Counted from the stretch's first letter, positions 34,842-44,762 are shown. The stretch is DNA of 64,000 nt from Acidobacteriota bacterium (GCA_012103255.1 WLXD01000001.1:806001-870000); one strand, 5' to 3'. The notes: generated by a model not told the origin, from the sequence alone. Translations and numbers: made by a program.

Positions 34842-35759
34842 ATGAAACGACGTGATTTCGTTCGCACTTCGTTGGCCACCATTGCCGCGGGAGCCGTTGC
34901 CGGCTCTTCCGAGGCGGCGTCGCGAGGCCAGGCCGCGGGCGAGCCGTTCACATGCGACTTCGCGCCGCACTTCGGCATGTTCCGCGAGCACACCGGCGAG
35001 GACGTGGTGGCACAGCTTGAGTTCATGGCCGACCAGGGGTTCAGGTCGCTCGAAGACAACGGCATGAAGGGTCGGTCGGTGGCGGACCAGGAGCGCATCG
35101 CCAACGAAATGACGCGGCTGGGGATGCGCATGGGCGTGTTCGTGGCGCACACGATCTACTGGAACGAACCCAACCTCGCCAGCGGTGATGCCGAGCACCG
35201 CGCGGAGTTCCTGCGGGAGGTGGAGGAGTCGGTTGAGGTCGCCAAGCGGGTGAACGCTCGCTGGATGACGGTGGTGCCGGGGCATGAGGATCTGCGTCAG
35301 AGTCCCGAGTTCCAGTTGGCGCACGTGGTGGAGACGTTGAAGCAGGCGTCGGCGATTCTCGAGCCGCATGGGCTGGTGATGGTTCTCGAGCCGCTGAACC
35401 CGCGCAGCCATCCGGGGCTCTTCCTGAAGCGAATCCCTCAGGCCTACGTGATCTGCAAGGCGGTGGATTCTCCGGCCTGCAAGATCCTCAATGACCTGTT
35501 CCACCAGCAGATTACGGAGGGCAATCTGATCCCGAATCTGGACGATGCCTGGGACGAGATCGACTACATCCAGATCGGCGACAACCCTGGCCGCAAGGAG
35601 CCGACCACAGGTGAGATCAACTACGCGAATGTGTTTCAGCACATCCGCGACAAGGGGTTCACAGGCATCTACGGGATGGAGCACGGCAACTCGCGCGAAG
35701 GTCGCGAGGGAGAACGAGCCGTGATCGACGCCTATCGCAGCGTCGACGCGAGAGGCTAG
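34842..35759 (+). CDS. Tat-exported TIM-barrel protein (hydroxypyruvate/xylose isomerase-like)
   Basis: 305 residues with a twin-arginine signal (MKRRDFVRTSLATIAAGAVAG). The rest is an AP-endonuclease-2-type TIM barrel: FAPHFGMF, WMTVVPGHEDL, HGLVMVLEPLNPRSHPG, ILNDLFHQQITEGNLI, YIQIGDNPGRKEPTTGEINY and GIYGMEHGNSREG, with Glu, Asp, His and Glu residues placed as in the metal site of hydroxypyruvate isomerases. It follows the oxidoreductase by 8 bases and precedes the acylase by 2. It probably isomerises or epimerises a sugar acid in the periplasm together with the oxidoreductase; the substrate is not known. Confidence 0.88.
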   Translation: MKRRDFVRTSLATIAAGAVAGSSEAASRGQAAGEPFTCDFAPHFGMFREHTGEDVVAQLEFMADQGFRSLEDNGMKGRSVADQERIANEMTRLGMRMGVFVAHTIYWNEPNLASGDAEHRAEFLREVEESVEVAKRVNARWMTVVPGHEDLRQSPEFQLAHVVETLKQASAILEPHGLVMVLEPLNPRSHPGLFLKRIPQAYVICKAVDSPACKILNDLFHQQITEGNLIPNLDDAWDEIDYIQIGDNPGRKEPTTGEINYANVFQHIRDKGFTGIYGMEHGNSREGREGERAVIDAYRSVDARG

Positions 35760-35761
35760 AC

Positions 35762-37981
35762 GTGTTTCGCCAAGCTTGCTGGCGGTGGGTTGGCGTTGTC
35801 AGCCTGGCGTTGTGGCTCGCGGCCTCCGTAGCCGCCGCGCCGGTTATCCCCGCGAGCTACGAAGTCACGATTCGTCGCGACGCGTTCGGTGTTCCGCATA
35901 GCCATGGCGCGACGGACGCCGATGCGGCCTACGGGTACGCGTGGGCGCAGGCGGAGGACAACTTCTGGCAGATCGAGGAGAATTTCCTGCGCGCCTCGGG
36001 ACGAGCGGCCGAGGTTCATGGCGAGACGGCGTTGCTCGACGACTGGGTGAACCATTCGATGCGGGTCGTGGCGCTCGCACAAGACGAGTACGCGGGCGCC
36101 GACTCGTCGCTGCGCGCGATTCTCGACGCATACGCGGCCGCCGTGAACGACTGGGCGGCGTCGACCGGGACCGCCTTCCGGGCGCTCGATCGGGTCGAGC
36201 CGTGGCACCCGTTAGCCCTGATCCGCTACCTGTACTTTCAGCGCGGCTTTCTCGGCGCCGCGCGCTTGCAAGGCGTCGAATACCGGGAGGCCTTCGAGTT
36301 CCTGAACGGGGAGGTCGACGGCGCCGCCGCCGACCCGCGCGATTCGACCCGCTACCTTGCCCTCGCAACCGACCCGCGGGACGACTGGCTGGCCGCTGCT
36401 GCCGACAGCGCGGTCTGGCCGGATCGTCACGGCGGGCAGGGCTCTAATTCCTGGGCCGTGAGTCCCGCGCGGAGCGCATCCGGCAATGCGCTGCTGTTCA
36501 TCAACCCGCACCTGCCGCACTTCGGTCCCGCACAGGTGTACGAAGCGCACCTTTCGAGCGACGCTGGGTGGAACTTCACCGGGTACGGCAGGTTTGGGTT
36601 CCCGATGCCGTATGTCGGCCACAACCCTGACCTGGGGTGGGCCAGCACCGACAACGCGGCCGACCTTACCGACGTGTACGTCGAGCACTTCGTCGGCGTG
36701 GGCTCGGCGCCGAAGTACCGCTGGGGTCAGGAATGGCTCGACCCCGACAAATGGTCGAGCACGGTACGCGTGCGTCGCGGCGACCGGCTGGATGAGGTGG
36801 AACTGCACCACCTCGCGACGCGCCACGGCCCGGTGCTCGGCCATCGCAACGATCGCATGCTCAGCGTCCGCATGGCAAAGCTCGATGGGCATGGCTGGTT
36901 GGCTCAGTGGTACGCGATGGGGAAGGCACGATCGCTCGACGAGTTCCGGGCGGCGGTCCAGCCCCTCGACATGCTCTTCGGCAACTATCTCTACGCCGAT
37001 CGCGCGGGGAACATCTTCTACGTCTACAACGCCGCCATTCCGATGCGCGAGGAGTCCCTCGACTGGACGCTGCCGGTGGACGGTTCCGACCCGGCGACCG
37101 ACTGGCGCGGCTACCACTCCATGTCCGAGCTGCCGCAGTTGCTGAATCCGGCTGCGGGCTGGATCCAGAACTGCAACTCCACGCCGTTCCTGTCGAGCGC
37201 CAGCGACAATCCGCTGCCCGCCGACTTCCCGTCGTACATGGCGCGCGAGCCCGACACCGCCCGCGCCATGGGTGCGCGAGCGATCCTGAGTAGTCGCGCG
37301 ACCTTCGACTTCGAGGAGTGGACTCGGCTGAGCTACGACACGCGCATGGCGGCTGCAGATGAACTCGTGCCGCGGATTCTCGATGCGGCGACCGCCGCAT
37401 CACTATCCACCGATGCGGAGGACGCAGTCGAGGTTCTCCGAGCGTGGAATCGGCGCGCCGCACTCGACTCAGTCGCGACAACGCTCTTCGTCACCTGGGG
37501 CGAGCAGGGCGGACTGCAGGCCGGTGACGCCATGGCCACCCTCGCGGCACTCGAGATGGCAATCGAGGTGCTCCAAGCCGATTGGGGAAACTGGCGCGTG
37601 GCGTGGGGCGAGATCAATCGTGCCCAGCGCGTGCACTCCAGCGGCGACGAGCCGTTCGACGATTCCCGCCCGAGCCATCCGGTGGTCGGCGTGCCGAGCT
37701 GGGCGGGGGCAAGTTTCACGTTCTGGTCGGCGCCTCGCGAGGGCCTCGGGCGGCGCTACGCGACGGGCGGGAACTCGTATGTCTCGGTGGTTGAATTCGG
37801 CGAACGTGTACGCGGGCGCTCGCTGATGCCGTTCGGTCAGTCGGCCGACCCGGCGTCGCCGCACCACCTGGATCAGATCGCGCGCTACGCGAACGGATTC
37901 TACAGAAGCGCATGGCTCTATCTCGACGATGTGAAAGCCCATGCTGCGCAGGAATATCGCCCGGGTCACGAGCCATCCTAG
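35762..37981 (+). CDS. exported penicillin-amidase-family acylase (Ntn hydrolase)
   Basis: 739 residues with GTG start and a signal peptide (LWLAASVAAAPVIP). The single chain should self-cleave before Ser228 in GQGSNSWAV, whose Ser becomes the N-terminal nucleophile. VTIRRDAFGVPHSHGATDADAAYGYAWAQAEDNFWQIEENFLRASGR is the typical alpha-chain start, and NALLFINPHLPHFGPAQVYEAHL and GFPMPYVGHNPDLGWASTDN follow the nucleophile. Members cleave amides such as acyl-homoserine lactones, aculeacin or beta-lactam side chains in the periplasm; specificity cannot be read here. Its 3' end lies 10 bases before the LanC-like lipoprotein gene, so the two are probably co-transcribed. Confidence 0.9.
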   Translation: MFRQACWRWVGVVSLALWLAASVAAAPVIPASYEVTIRRDAFGVPHSHGATDADAAYGYAWAQAEDNFWQIEENFLRASGRAAEVHGETALLDDWVNHSMRVVALAQDEYAGADSSLRAILDAYAAAVNDWAASTGTAFRALDRVEPWHPLALIRYLYFQRGFLGAARLQGVEYREAFEFLNGEVDGAAADPRDSTRYLALATDPRDDWLAAAADSAVWPDRHGGQGSNSWAVSPARSASGNALLFINPHLPHFGPAQVYEAHLSSDAGWNFTGYGRFGFPMPYVGHNPDLGWASTDNAADLTDVYVEHFVGVGSAPKYRWGQEWLDPDKWSSTVRVRRGDRLDEVELHHLATRHGPVLGHRNDRMLSVRMAKLDGHGWLAQWYAMGKARSLDEFRAAVQPLDMLFGNYLYADRAGNIFYVYNAAIPMREESLDWTLPVDGSDPATDWRGYHSMSELPQLLNPAAGWIQNCNSTPFLSSASDNPLPADFPSYMAREPDTARAMGARAILSSRATFDFEEWTRLSYDTRMAAADELVPRILDAATAASLSTDAEDAVEVLRAWNRRAALDSVATTLFVTWGEQGGLQAGDAMATLAALEMAIEVLQADWGNWRVAWGEINRAQRVHSSGDEPFDDSRPSHPVVGVPSWAGASFTFWSAPREGLGRRYATGGNSYVSVVEFGERVRGRSLMPFGQSADPASPHHLDQIARYANGFYRSAWLYLDDVKAHAAQEYRPGHEPS

Positions 37982-37991
37982 AATCGCCCAC

Positions 37992-39383
37992 ATGAAACAC
38001 AAGCGGATTATCAGCAGCGCACTGGTACTGGGAGCGCTCGCAGCGTCGCTATCGTGTGGCGAGCGCCCGGAAGACGTGGAATCCGTGAGCGTGGAGGTCA
38101 CGCCGTACTTCGCTGCGGCGATCCAGGCTGGCAACTGGATCCGCTCCACAGCGATCGATTCGGAAGCGGGCCGGGCGTGGCCCGCCGACCCGCTCGACAC
38201 CGCGACCGTCGTCACGAACCTCTACACCGGCACGCCGGGCGTGGTGCTCTTCTTTCTCGAGTTGGCGTCGCACACGGGTGACGTCGGGTATCTCGACGAT
38301 GCCCGCGCCGGTGCCGACTATCTGCTGGCGCGACTAGTGGCCGATCCGTCGCCGGGCGAGGACGGCGCCGTCGTGGATGCCACAGTCCAGAGCGCGGGGC
38401 TGTACACCGGTGTCGCGGGAGTTGGTTTCGCTCTTCACCAGACGTACCGCGCTACCGGCGAGGCGAAGTACCTGGCTGGCGCCGAGCGTGCCGTCGCCGC
38501 GATCCATGCTCAGGCGCGCGAGCACGATGCTGGCGTTGACTGGATCGACTCCACGGACATCGTGAGCGGCGCTGCGGGCACAGGATTGTTCCTGCTCTAT
38601 GCGGCCCGCGAGATGGGTGATGCCGCCTCGCTTGAACTCGCCGAGAGCGCCGGACGCCTGCTGCTGACCCAGGCTGAGGAGGGGGAGGGTGGCGCGAGCT
38701 GGCGAATCAACGCCGACTATCCGCGCGTGATGCCGAACTTCTCGCACGGCACCGCCGGCGTGGCCTACTACATGGCAGCGCTCTATGAGGCGACCGGCGA
38801 GGTCGCGTTTCTCGATGCGGCAACCTCCGGGGCGCGGCAGCTGCTCGCCCTGGCCGAGACCGAGGGCGACATCTGCCTGGTGTTTCATCACTCGCCCGAC
38901 GGCGAGAACCTGCAGTACCTAAGCTGGTGCCATGGCCCGGCTGGCACCGCGCGGACTTTCTACAAACTGTACGAACTGACCGGTGACCCCGAGTGGATGG
39001 ACTGGGTTCGGCGCTCGGCGAACGGCGTCTATCAGAGCGGCGTGCCCGAGCAACTCACGGAAGGGTTCTGGAACAACGTCGGTCAATGCTGCGGGTCCGC
39101 CGGGGTTGCCGAATTTTCACTGGCCATGCACCGACTCACCGCTGACCGCGAACACCTCGGCTTCGCTCAGCGTGTGGCGGACGACCTGTTAGCTCGCGCC
39201 ACCGTGTCGCCTGAGGGGCTGATGTGGGTGCAGGCAGAGAATCGCGTCCAGCCGGACTTTCTCGTGGCCCAGACCGGGTACATGCAGGGCGCAGCCGGGA
39301 TCGGAATCCTGCTGTTGCACATGGACGCCGCCGTTCGCGGCGAGCCTCATCAGGGCATCGTGTTTCCCGACGCCCCCTACTAG
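37992..39383 (+). CDS. LanC-like lipoprotein with altered metal site
   Basis: 463 residues from the ATG at 37992. The signal peptide ends in a lipobox (LAASLSC), so it is a predicted lipoprotein. Seven GxxG-type repeats follow (LYTGTPGVVLF, LYTGVAGVGFA, IVSGAAGTGLF, FSHGTAGVAYY, WCHGPAGTARTF, CCGSAGVAEF, MQGAAGIGILL), the pattern of the alpha/alpha toroid of lanthionine cyclases. LanC enzymes bind zinc through Cys, Cys and His. Here Cys313 and Cys366 fit the first two ligands, but the third position is Cys367 instead of His. No lantibiotic precursor or LanB gene is near. Cyclase activity is therefore doubtful; a secreted thiol or peptide-processing role is possible. Confidence 0.8.
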   Translation: MKHKRIISSALVLGALAASLSCGERPEDVESVSVEVTPYFAAAIQAGNWIRSTAIDSEAGRAWPADPLDTATVVTNLYTGTPGVVLFFLELASHTGDVGYLDDARAGADYLLARLVADPSPGEDGAVVDATVQSAGLYTGVAGVGFALHQTYRATGEAKYLAGAERAVAAIHAQAREHDAGVDWIDSTDIVSGAAGTGLFLLYAAREMGDAASLELAESAGRLLLTQAEEGEGGASWRINADYPRVMPNFSHGTAGVAYYMAALYEATGEVAFLDAATSGARQLLALAETEGDICLVFHHSPDGENLQYLSWCHGPAGTARTFYKLYELTGDPEWMDWVRRSANGVYQSGVPEQLTEGFWNNVGQCCGSAGVAEFSLAMHRLTADREHLGFAQRVADDLLARATVSPEGLMWVQAENRVQPDFLVAQTGYMQGAAGIGILLLHMDAAVRGEPHQGIVFPDAPY

Positions 39384-39396
39384 TCAGGAGTCCACT

Positions 39397-42075
39397 GTGC
39401 GTCGTGTCCGAATATGTGCGCTGGTCGTGGCCGCGATATCGCTGGTCCCTGTGGCGGGTGTCGCCCAGCAGGGCTCGAACCTGAACGCGGTTCTCGAGGC
39501 TGTCGAGTTCCGCAATCTTGGGCCGTTCCGAACGTCGGCATGGATCACGGAAGTCGCGGTGCCCGAGGCTCCCCTGCATGAGCACCTCTACACGATGTAC
39601 GCGGCGACACGGAGCGGCGGGCTCTGGAAGACGACGAACAATGGCGTCACCTGGAACAACGTTTCCGATGCCGTCGACGTGGCGGCTGTTGGTGCAGTGG
39701 AATTGTCGCCGTCGGATCCAGATCAAGTCTGGATGGGCACGGGCGCCAACGATCTGGCGCGCTCGTCGTACTCCGGCAAGGGGCTCTACAAGTCGACGGA
39801 TGCTGGCGAGACGTGGCGGCACGTCGGGCTAGGGGACTCGCATCACATCGCGCGGATTGTCGTGCATCCGACCGACCCGGACACCGTGTGGGTGGCCGCG
39901 ATGGGCCACCTGTTCTCGCGCAACGAGGAACGCGGCGTTTTTCGCACCCGCGATGGTGGCGCGACCTGGGAGAAAGTTCTCTACATCGACGACGGGACGG
40001 GCGCGGTCGATCTCGTCATTGACCGAGATCAGCCGGAGACGCTTTTCGCGGCGATGTACGAAAAACACCGTTCCGACTGGCGCCTCGTCCTCGGCGGGCC
40101 GGGTACCGCCGTCTATCGGACCGATGACGGTGGTGACGACTGGGTAAAGCTCGGGGGCATTCCCGGCGGCGACGTCGGCCGTATTGGACTCGACTACAAC
40201 CAGGCATCCGACATGCTGCATGCCATCGTCGAGAACGTGAACCCGCGGCCTGACGGCTGGCCCGCCCGCACCGACGCCTGTTCGCCGGAACGCGAGATCG
40301 GTCGCGACATGATCGGCAACGAGGTCTATCGCTCGTCGGATCACGGCCAGAGCTGGAACAAGACGCACGGCGACGGCGTGGATGTGGCCGGCTCCAAGGC
40401 GCCGTACTCGTTCAACCAGCTCATCACCAACCCCGCCGATCCCGATCACATCCTGGTGGTCAGCGACACGATGTACGAGTCGCGGGATGGCGGCGCCACC
40501 TGGAGCTGCGACTTCTTCAACAGCGTCTTCGGTGATTTCCGCACGCTCTGGTGGGATGAGCAGGACCCCGAGCGCATCGTGATTGGATCCGATGGCGGCG
40601 TGAACATCTCGTGGGACGGAGGCGTCACGGCTGACTATTCGGTCAACATTCCCATCGGGGAGGTCTACGCGGTCGGGGTCGACATGGACGATCCGTACAA
40701 CGTCTACGCCGGCCTTCAGGACCATGACTCGTGGAAGGGCCCGAGCAACGCATCGAGCGGCCGGATCATGCTCGAGGACTGGACCACCGTCGGTACGGGC
40801 GACGGCATGTACAACCAGGTCGATCCCACCGATTCGCGCTGGGTTTACAACTCTTGGCAGACGGGTGGGCAGCGAAGGTTCGATCAGGAGACTGGGCGCC
40901 AGACGAACATCCAACCGGAGCGCGACGACGGGGCGCCGACACTGCGCTACAACTGGATCACGCCGCTGATCCTCTCGCCGCACAACCCGCGGATCCTCTA
41001 CACGGGTGCGCAGGTGCTCTTCCGGTCGCTCGATCGCGGTGATGACTGGCGCGAGATCAGTCCCGATCTGACGTCGGACGACGAACGCTGCGGCCTCAAT
41101 TCCGGCTACGTCCCGTTTTGCACGATCACCTCGATTTCCGAGTCGCCGTTCGAGCCAGGAATGCTTTGGGTGGGGACAGACGACGGACGAGTTCATCTGA
41201 CGCGCGATGGCGGCGCCACCTGGACCGATCTCACCGAAGCGGTGGCATCTGCCGGAGGTCCCGAGGATCGGTACGTGAGCCGGGTGTTCGCGTCGCCGCA
41301 CAATCCCGCGGCGGCGCTGGTAGCCAAGAGCGGTTTTCGCAACGACGACTTCCGGCCCTATCTGTTCCGCACGAAGGACTACGGCGCAACGTGGGAGTCG
41401 ATCGGCAACGGGCTCCCGGACGCGCCTATCAACGTGGCGATGCAGGACTCCGTGAATCCGCAGCTTCTCTACGTGGGCAACGACCTCGGGGTGTGGGTCT
41501 CGGTCGATGGCGCCGAATCGTGGCACCGGCTGCGAGGCAACCTGCCCGTCGTGCCGGTACACGATCTGACCGTCCATCCGCGCGAGGCCGACCTGGTGCT
41601 CGGCACCTACGGCCGTGCGGTGTGGAGCGGTGACGTCACGGCGCTGCGCCAGTTCAGCGGCGAGGTTTCAGAAACGGCCTTCCACGTCTTCACTCCGGAG
41701 CCGCGTGCGTTCTACGGAATGCGGGCGCTCGGCAACTACCACCTCTTCGGCGACCGCTACCAATCGACGCCGAACGAAGCCGACGCGCTGACGATCGAGT
41801 ATCTACTAGGCGAGTCCGCTCGCGATGGTGCGACAATTGTCGTGTCCGACGGAGCTGGCAACGAGATCGCGACCCTGGTGGGGCCTGCAGAGGCGGGGCT
41901 CAATCGAGTGCGCTGGGACATGCGTCCGGGGGCCGCGCCCGCTGGCGATGACTGGCAAAGCCGGATGCGCCGCTTCCGGACGGAGCCGTTGCCTCCGGGG
42001 GATTACGGGATCATGGTCCGTGCCGGAAGCCACAGCGCCACCGTCACGGGGACGATCCGCGCCCGCATTCCGTAG
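39397..42075 (+). CDS. exported sortilin/VPS10-like BNR-propeller protein
   Basis: 892 residues from a GTG with CAGGAG upstream; signal peptide RICALVVAAISLVPVAGVAQQ. Asp-box repeats (KTTNNGVTWNN, STDAGETWR, TRDGGATWEK, TDDGGDDWVK, SRDGGATWS, TRDGGATWTD) form the propeller. The last 150 residues resemble the sandwich domain of the 11505 protein (TIEYLLGESARDGATIVVSDGAGNEI, LNRVRWDMRPG). It lacks the long coiled coil of that paralogue. Four Cys residues in short pairs could form disulfides. It follows the LanC-like gene by 13 bases, so the acylase, lipoprotein and this protein may be one exported unit. Confidence 0.85.
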   Translation: MRRVRICALVVAAISLVPVAGVAQQGSNLNAVLEAVEFRNLGPFRTSAWITEVAVPEAPLHEHLYTMYAATRSGGLWKTTNNGVTWNNVSDAVDVAAVGAVELSPSDPDQVWMGTGANDLARSSYSGKGLYKSTDAGETWRHVGLGDSHHIARIVVHPTDPDTVWVAAMGHLFSRNEERGVFRTRDGGATWEKVLYIDDGTGAVDLVIDRDQPETLFAAMYEKHRSDWRLVLGGPGTAVYRTDDGGDDWVKLGGIPGGDVGRIGLDYNQASDMLHAIVENVNPRPDGWPARTDACSPEREIGRDMIGNEVYRSSDHGQSWNKTHGDGVDVAGSKAPYSFNQLITNPADPDHILVVSDTMYESRDGGATWSCDFFNSVFGDFRTLWWDEQDPERIVIGSDGGVNISWDGGVTADYSVNIPIGEVYAVGVDMDDPYNVYAGLQDHDSWKGPSNASSGRIMLEDWTTVGTGDGMYNQVDPTDSRWVYNSWQTGGQRRFDQETGRQTNIQPERDDGAPTLRYNWITPLILSPHNPRILYTGAQVLFRSLDRGDDWREISPDLTSDDERCGLNSGYVPFCTITSISESPFEPGMLWVGTDDGRVHLTRDGGATWTDLTEAVASAGGPEDRYVSRVFASPHNPAAALVAKSGFRNDDFRPYLFRTKDYGATWESIGNGLPDAPINVAMQDSVNPQLLYVGNDLGVWVSVDGAESWHRLRGNLPVVPVHDLTVHPREADLVLGTYGRAVWSGDVTALRQFSGEVSETAFHVFTPEPRAFYGMRALGNYHLFGDRYQSTPNEADALTIEYLLGESARDGATIVVSDGAGNEIATLVGPAEAGLNRVRWDMRPGAAPAGDDWQSRMRRFRTEPLPPGDYGIMVRAGSHSATVTGTIRARIP

Positions 42076-42141
42076 GGTGGGGGAGTCCTAAGCACGCGTT
42101 TCCGGCGGGTGCCTGAGGCCATCTCGCGATAGCCTCGGGAT

Positions 42142-43047
42142 ATGGAACGCGCGCGTCGGATATCCATCGTCGCACTCGGGATCAACCTGGTGGTGATCCT
42201 GCTCGGTGCCCTCGTCCGGGCCACGGGTTCGGGCGCCGGATGCGGTCGCTCGTGGCCCACGTGCAACGGCACCCTCGTGCCGGAATTGCAGGGCGCCACG
42301 GCGATCGAGTTCACGCACCGTGCCTCAAGCGGAATCGCGTTGATCGCGGTCGCGGTCATGTTCTGGGCTGTCTACCGCGCGACCGAGCGCGGGCACCCGG
42401 CCCGCACCGGGGCGGTTGTGTCGGGGATCTCCATCGTGATCGAAGCGCTCATTGGCGCCGTGATCGTGCTCGCGGAATGGGTGGCGAACGACGCCTCCGT
42501 CGCCCGTGCGGTGTCCGTGCCAATCCATCTGGTGAGCACGTTCGTGTTGCTGGGCGGACTCGTGCTCACAGTGTTCTGGCTGTCGGGCGGACGCCGTGTT
42601 CGGCTCGCCGACCATGGCAGCCTTTCGCGAGGTTGGGGTCTTCTCGCCATCGGCATGCTGGCCATCGGCGCCACTGGCGGAGTGACCGCACTCGCGGACA
42701 CGGTGTTCCCGAAGGAGTCCTTCGACGTCGCGGGGCTCTTCGCCACGGATGCCACCGAGCACTTCCTCACTCGACTTCGAGCAGTGCATCCCGTCGTTGC
42801 GACGCTGATCGGCGCGCTGGCAGCTCGGTGGGCCTATCGCAATGTCTGGCAGCGCTCGGGGGCGGCGGGAAAGGCGGCGCGGATCGTTGTCGCGTTGGTC
42901 GCCATCGAATTCGCGCTCGGGATCGCCAACGTGTTCCTACTCACGCCGGTGTGGCTATCGCTCACGCACCTCGCCGTCGCCGATGGCCTCTGGATGGCCT
43001 GGGTCTGGCTTGGTGCGGAGATGTTCCAGGAACCCGGCGCGGGCTAG
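42142..43047 (+). CDS. ctaA: heme A synthase (CtaA/COX15 family)
   Basis: 301 residues with eight predicted membrane helices. LGALVRATGSGAGCGRSWPTCNG carries the conserved Cys pair and the first loop, EFTHRASSGIALIAV the first heme-ligand His, and LTRLRAVHPVVATLIGAL and SLTHLAVADGLWMAWVW the later His residues. The enzyme oxidises the methyl group of heme O to give heme A for aa3-type cytochrome oxidases, so an aa3 oxidase is expected elsewhere in the genome. It stands alone here; no heme O synthase or oxidase subunit lies next to it. The last four bases (CTAG) are shared with the stop of the convergent gene. Confidence 0.92.
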   Translation: MERARRISIVALGINLVVILLGALVRATGSGAGCGRSWPTCNGTLVPELQGATAIEFTHRASSGIALIAVAVMFWAVYRATERGHPARTGAVVSGISIVIEALIGAVIVLAEWVANDASVARAVSVPIHLVSTFVLLGGLVLTVFWLSGGRRVRLADHGSLSRGWGLLAIGMLAIGATGGVTALADTVFPKESFDVAGLFATDATEHFLTRLRAVHPVVATLIGALAARWAYRNVWQRSGAAGKAARIVVALVAIEFALGIANVFLLTPVWLSLTHLAVADGLWMAWVWLGAEMFQEPGAG

Positions 43048-44762
43048 AGTTCGGGAGTTTCAGGAGAGCCGGACGGCGGGAACAGCAGCTTTCCTTCGTC
43101 CGGACCCGCCGTGATGAGCCCGTCATCGATACCAACGCCGCGAAGTAGGCTGAGTTCGGGGACCACTGGCGGCAAGCGGTGTTCCATGACTTCGGGGTCG
43201 TCGAAGATATGTGAGAACACGGCTGGGAACGTGTCCTGCACGATCTTGAGTCCGGATTGTTCGTGGTCTTCGGGCCAGCGAATAGCCAGAAACGCGCCGA
43301 ACGCGTCGCGCATGTCGGCCGCATGAACCCCGCCCGGATCTCCGGCCAGTCGGGCCGCGCAATCGCCTCGCAAGAACGGGCCATGGTCACCGTGGATCAC
43401 GATGATCGAGGTCCGCCCGGAATCGGTCGCAGCGGCCACGTCACCGCGCATCTCCTCGTTCGCGGCTTCCAGACGGCTCGCGTATCGCTCGGTTTCATCT
43501 GGCAGGCAACGACCCGAGCGTTGACTATGGTGGGGCCCCGTGTGATTCCACAGAAATCGTGGCGGTCCGGCGGTCATGGCCATCACCTGGCGTTTGGCAT
43601 CGACCTCAAGCCCGTGGTCGAGCCCGACCCATTGCTGGTCGAACCGAAACCTCCCAGCCGCAAGCGCCTCGAGGAGAAGCTTGCTTCCCCAGGCATCTTC
43701 CTGAAAAAAGGGCTCGTCGAACTGCGACTCGAAAGGACCTCGGAAGAACGGATTGACAACCGAGTATGTGCGGTACCCCGATCGTTTCAGAGTGCGGAGG
43801 ACGGCTGAGTTTCCTGCCGTAACCCGTGTCCGATCCACGTACGAGTATTCCGACACTAGGCCGAACATCGCAGACATCGAGCGCTTCGATCCTGGCCCGA
43901 TGGAGTAGGTGTTCCTGTAGATCGTGAAACCCCGCTCGATCAACCATTCTTCCTGTTCGTGGTTGTCGAGTCCGTACTCCTGCATCAGTTCATTCGCAAC
44001 GTAGGAGTCATACGTAAGAAGGTAGACATCCGGCGTTCGGACTGGGGGCCGTTGGCCAAGTTGAGCTTCGAACGCCCACTCAGCTCTCGGGTCGGGGGGC
44101 ATGTCCAGGCTGCGCGACCAAAGCGTGTAGGCGGCGTTGCCGGCGAATAAGAGGATGACCAGCGGGTACACGACCTGCGTTCGGGCTGCGTAGCTCGCGA
44201 ACAAGATCCCCGCGACAAGTCCGAAAACCGTGACCTGGGTGAGGAAGCTGCCTTCCTCGACCCACGCGTTCTGTCGCGTCAGCGTCGGCATCATGCAATA
44301 CAAGTAGCCAAGGCCCAGTCCGACGGAGAGACTGGTCCTCCGCGACACAAAGGGCGACAGCAAGCTAGGGACCACGGTTGCGAGTCCAATGGCCAAAATC
44401 GCGTTGGGCAGCAGGAAGAAGATGTTGCCTGCTAGCGACAATAGATCTTGATTGAGGAGTGCGTAGTTCGAGATCGGTATCAGCGGTAGCAGCGCGAGAA
44501 TTGCGTGAGCCGGCTCTAGATGCTCTCTCACAGAGCGTCGAGCCAGCAGTTGACTTCCTCGTCCAGTTAGCGCGAGCGCCGCGCCGATCACCGCTGCGAC
44601 CGCCGCCCCAGCAGGTGCGGCCATCAGACTAAATCCGCGACTGACACCTGCTGGCAGCAGCACGGCAGCCCCCGTGGTCATCAGCGCGAGCAGCACAGCT
44701 CCGTGGAACGCCTCCACCGCGCGCGGTCGCTCCAAGGAGTAGCTTCCCATGTTACTTTCCAT
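43044..44762 (-). CDS. membrane-anchored sulfatase-like (alkaline-phosphatase superfamily) enzyme
   Basis: 572 residues. The first ~200 contain five to six membrane helices. The periplasmic domain has the metal-binding motifs of sulfatase-fold enzymes: DVYLLTYDSYV (first Asp), a putative nucleophile region SIGPGSKRSMSAMFGLV, and the late IIVIHGDHGPFLRGDC (Asp-His pair). There is no C-x-P-x-R, so it is not a classical sulfatase; a phosphoglycerol or phosphoethanolamine transferase, or a hydrolase of the LTA-synthase type, fits better. It may modify a surface polymer. Starts at 44762 or 44750 are both possible. It is divergent from the small membrane protein and methyltransferase genes. Confidence 0.8.
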   Translation of the reverse strand: MESNMGSYSLERPRAVEAFHGAVLLALMTTGAAVLLPAGVSRGFSLMAAPAGAAVAAVIGAALALTGRGSQLLARRSVREHLEPAHAILALLPLIPISNYALLNQDLLSLAGNIFFLLPNAILAIGLATVVPSLLSPFVSRRTSLSVGLGLGYLYCMMPTLTRQNAWVEEGSFLTQVTVFGLVAGILFASYAARTQVVYPLVILLFAGNAAYTLWSRSLDMPPDPRAEWAFEAQLGQRPPVRTPDVYLLTYDSYVANELMQEYGLDNHEQEEWLIERGFTIYRNTYSIGPGSKRSMSAMFGLVSEYSYVDRTRVTAGNSAVLRTLKRSGYRTYSVVNPFFRGPFESQFDEPFFQEDAWGSKLLLEALAAGRFRFDQQWVGLDHGLEVDAKRQVMAMTAGPPRFLWNHTGPHHSQRSGRCLPDETERYASRLEAANEEMRGDVAAATDSGRTSIIVIHGDHGPFLRGDCAARLAGDPGGVHAADMRDAFGAFLAIRWPEDHEQSGLKIVQDTFPAVFSHIFDDPEVMEHRLPPVVPELSLLRGVGIDDGLITAGPDEGKLLFPPSGSPETPEL

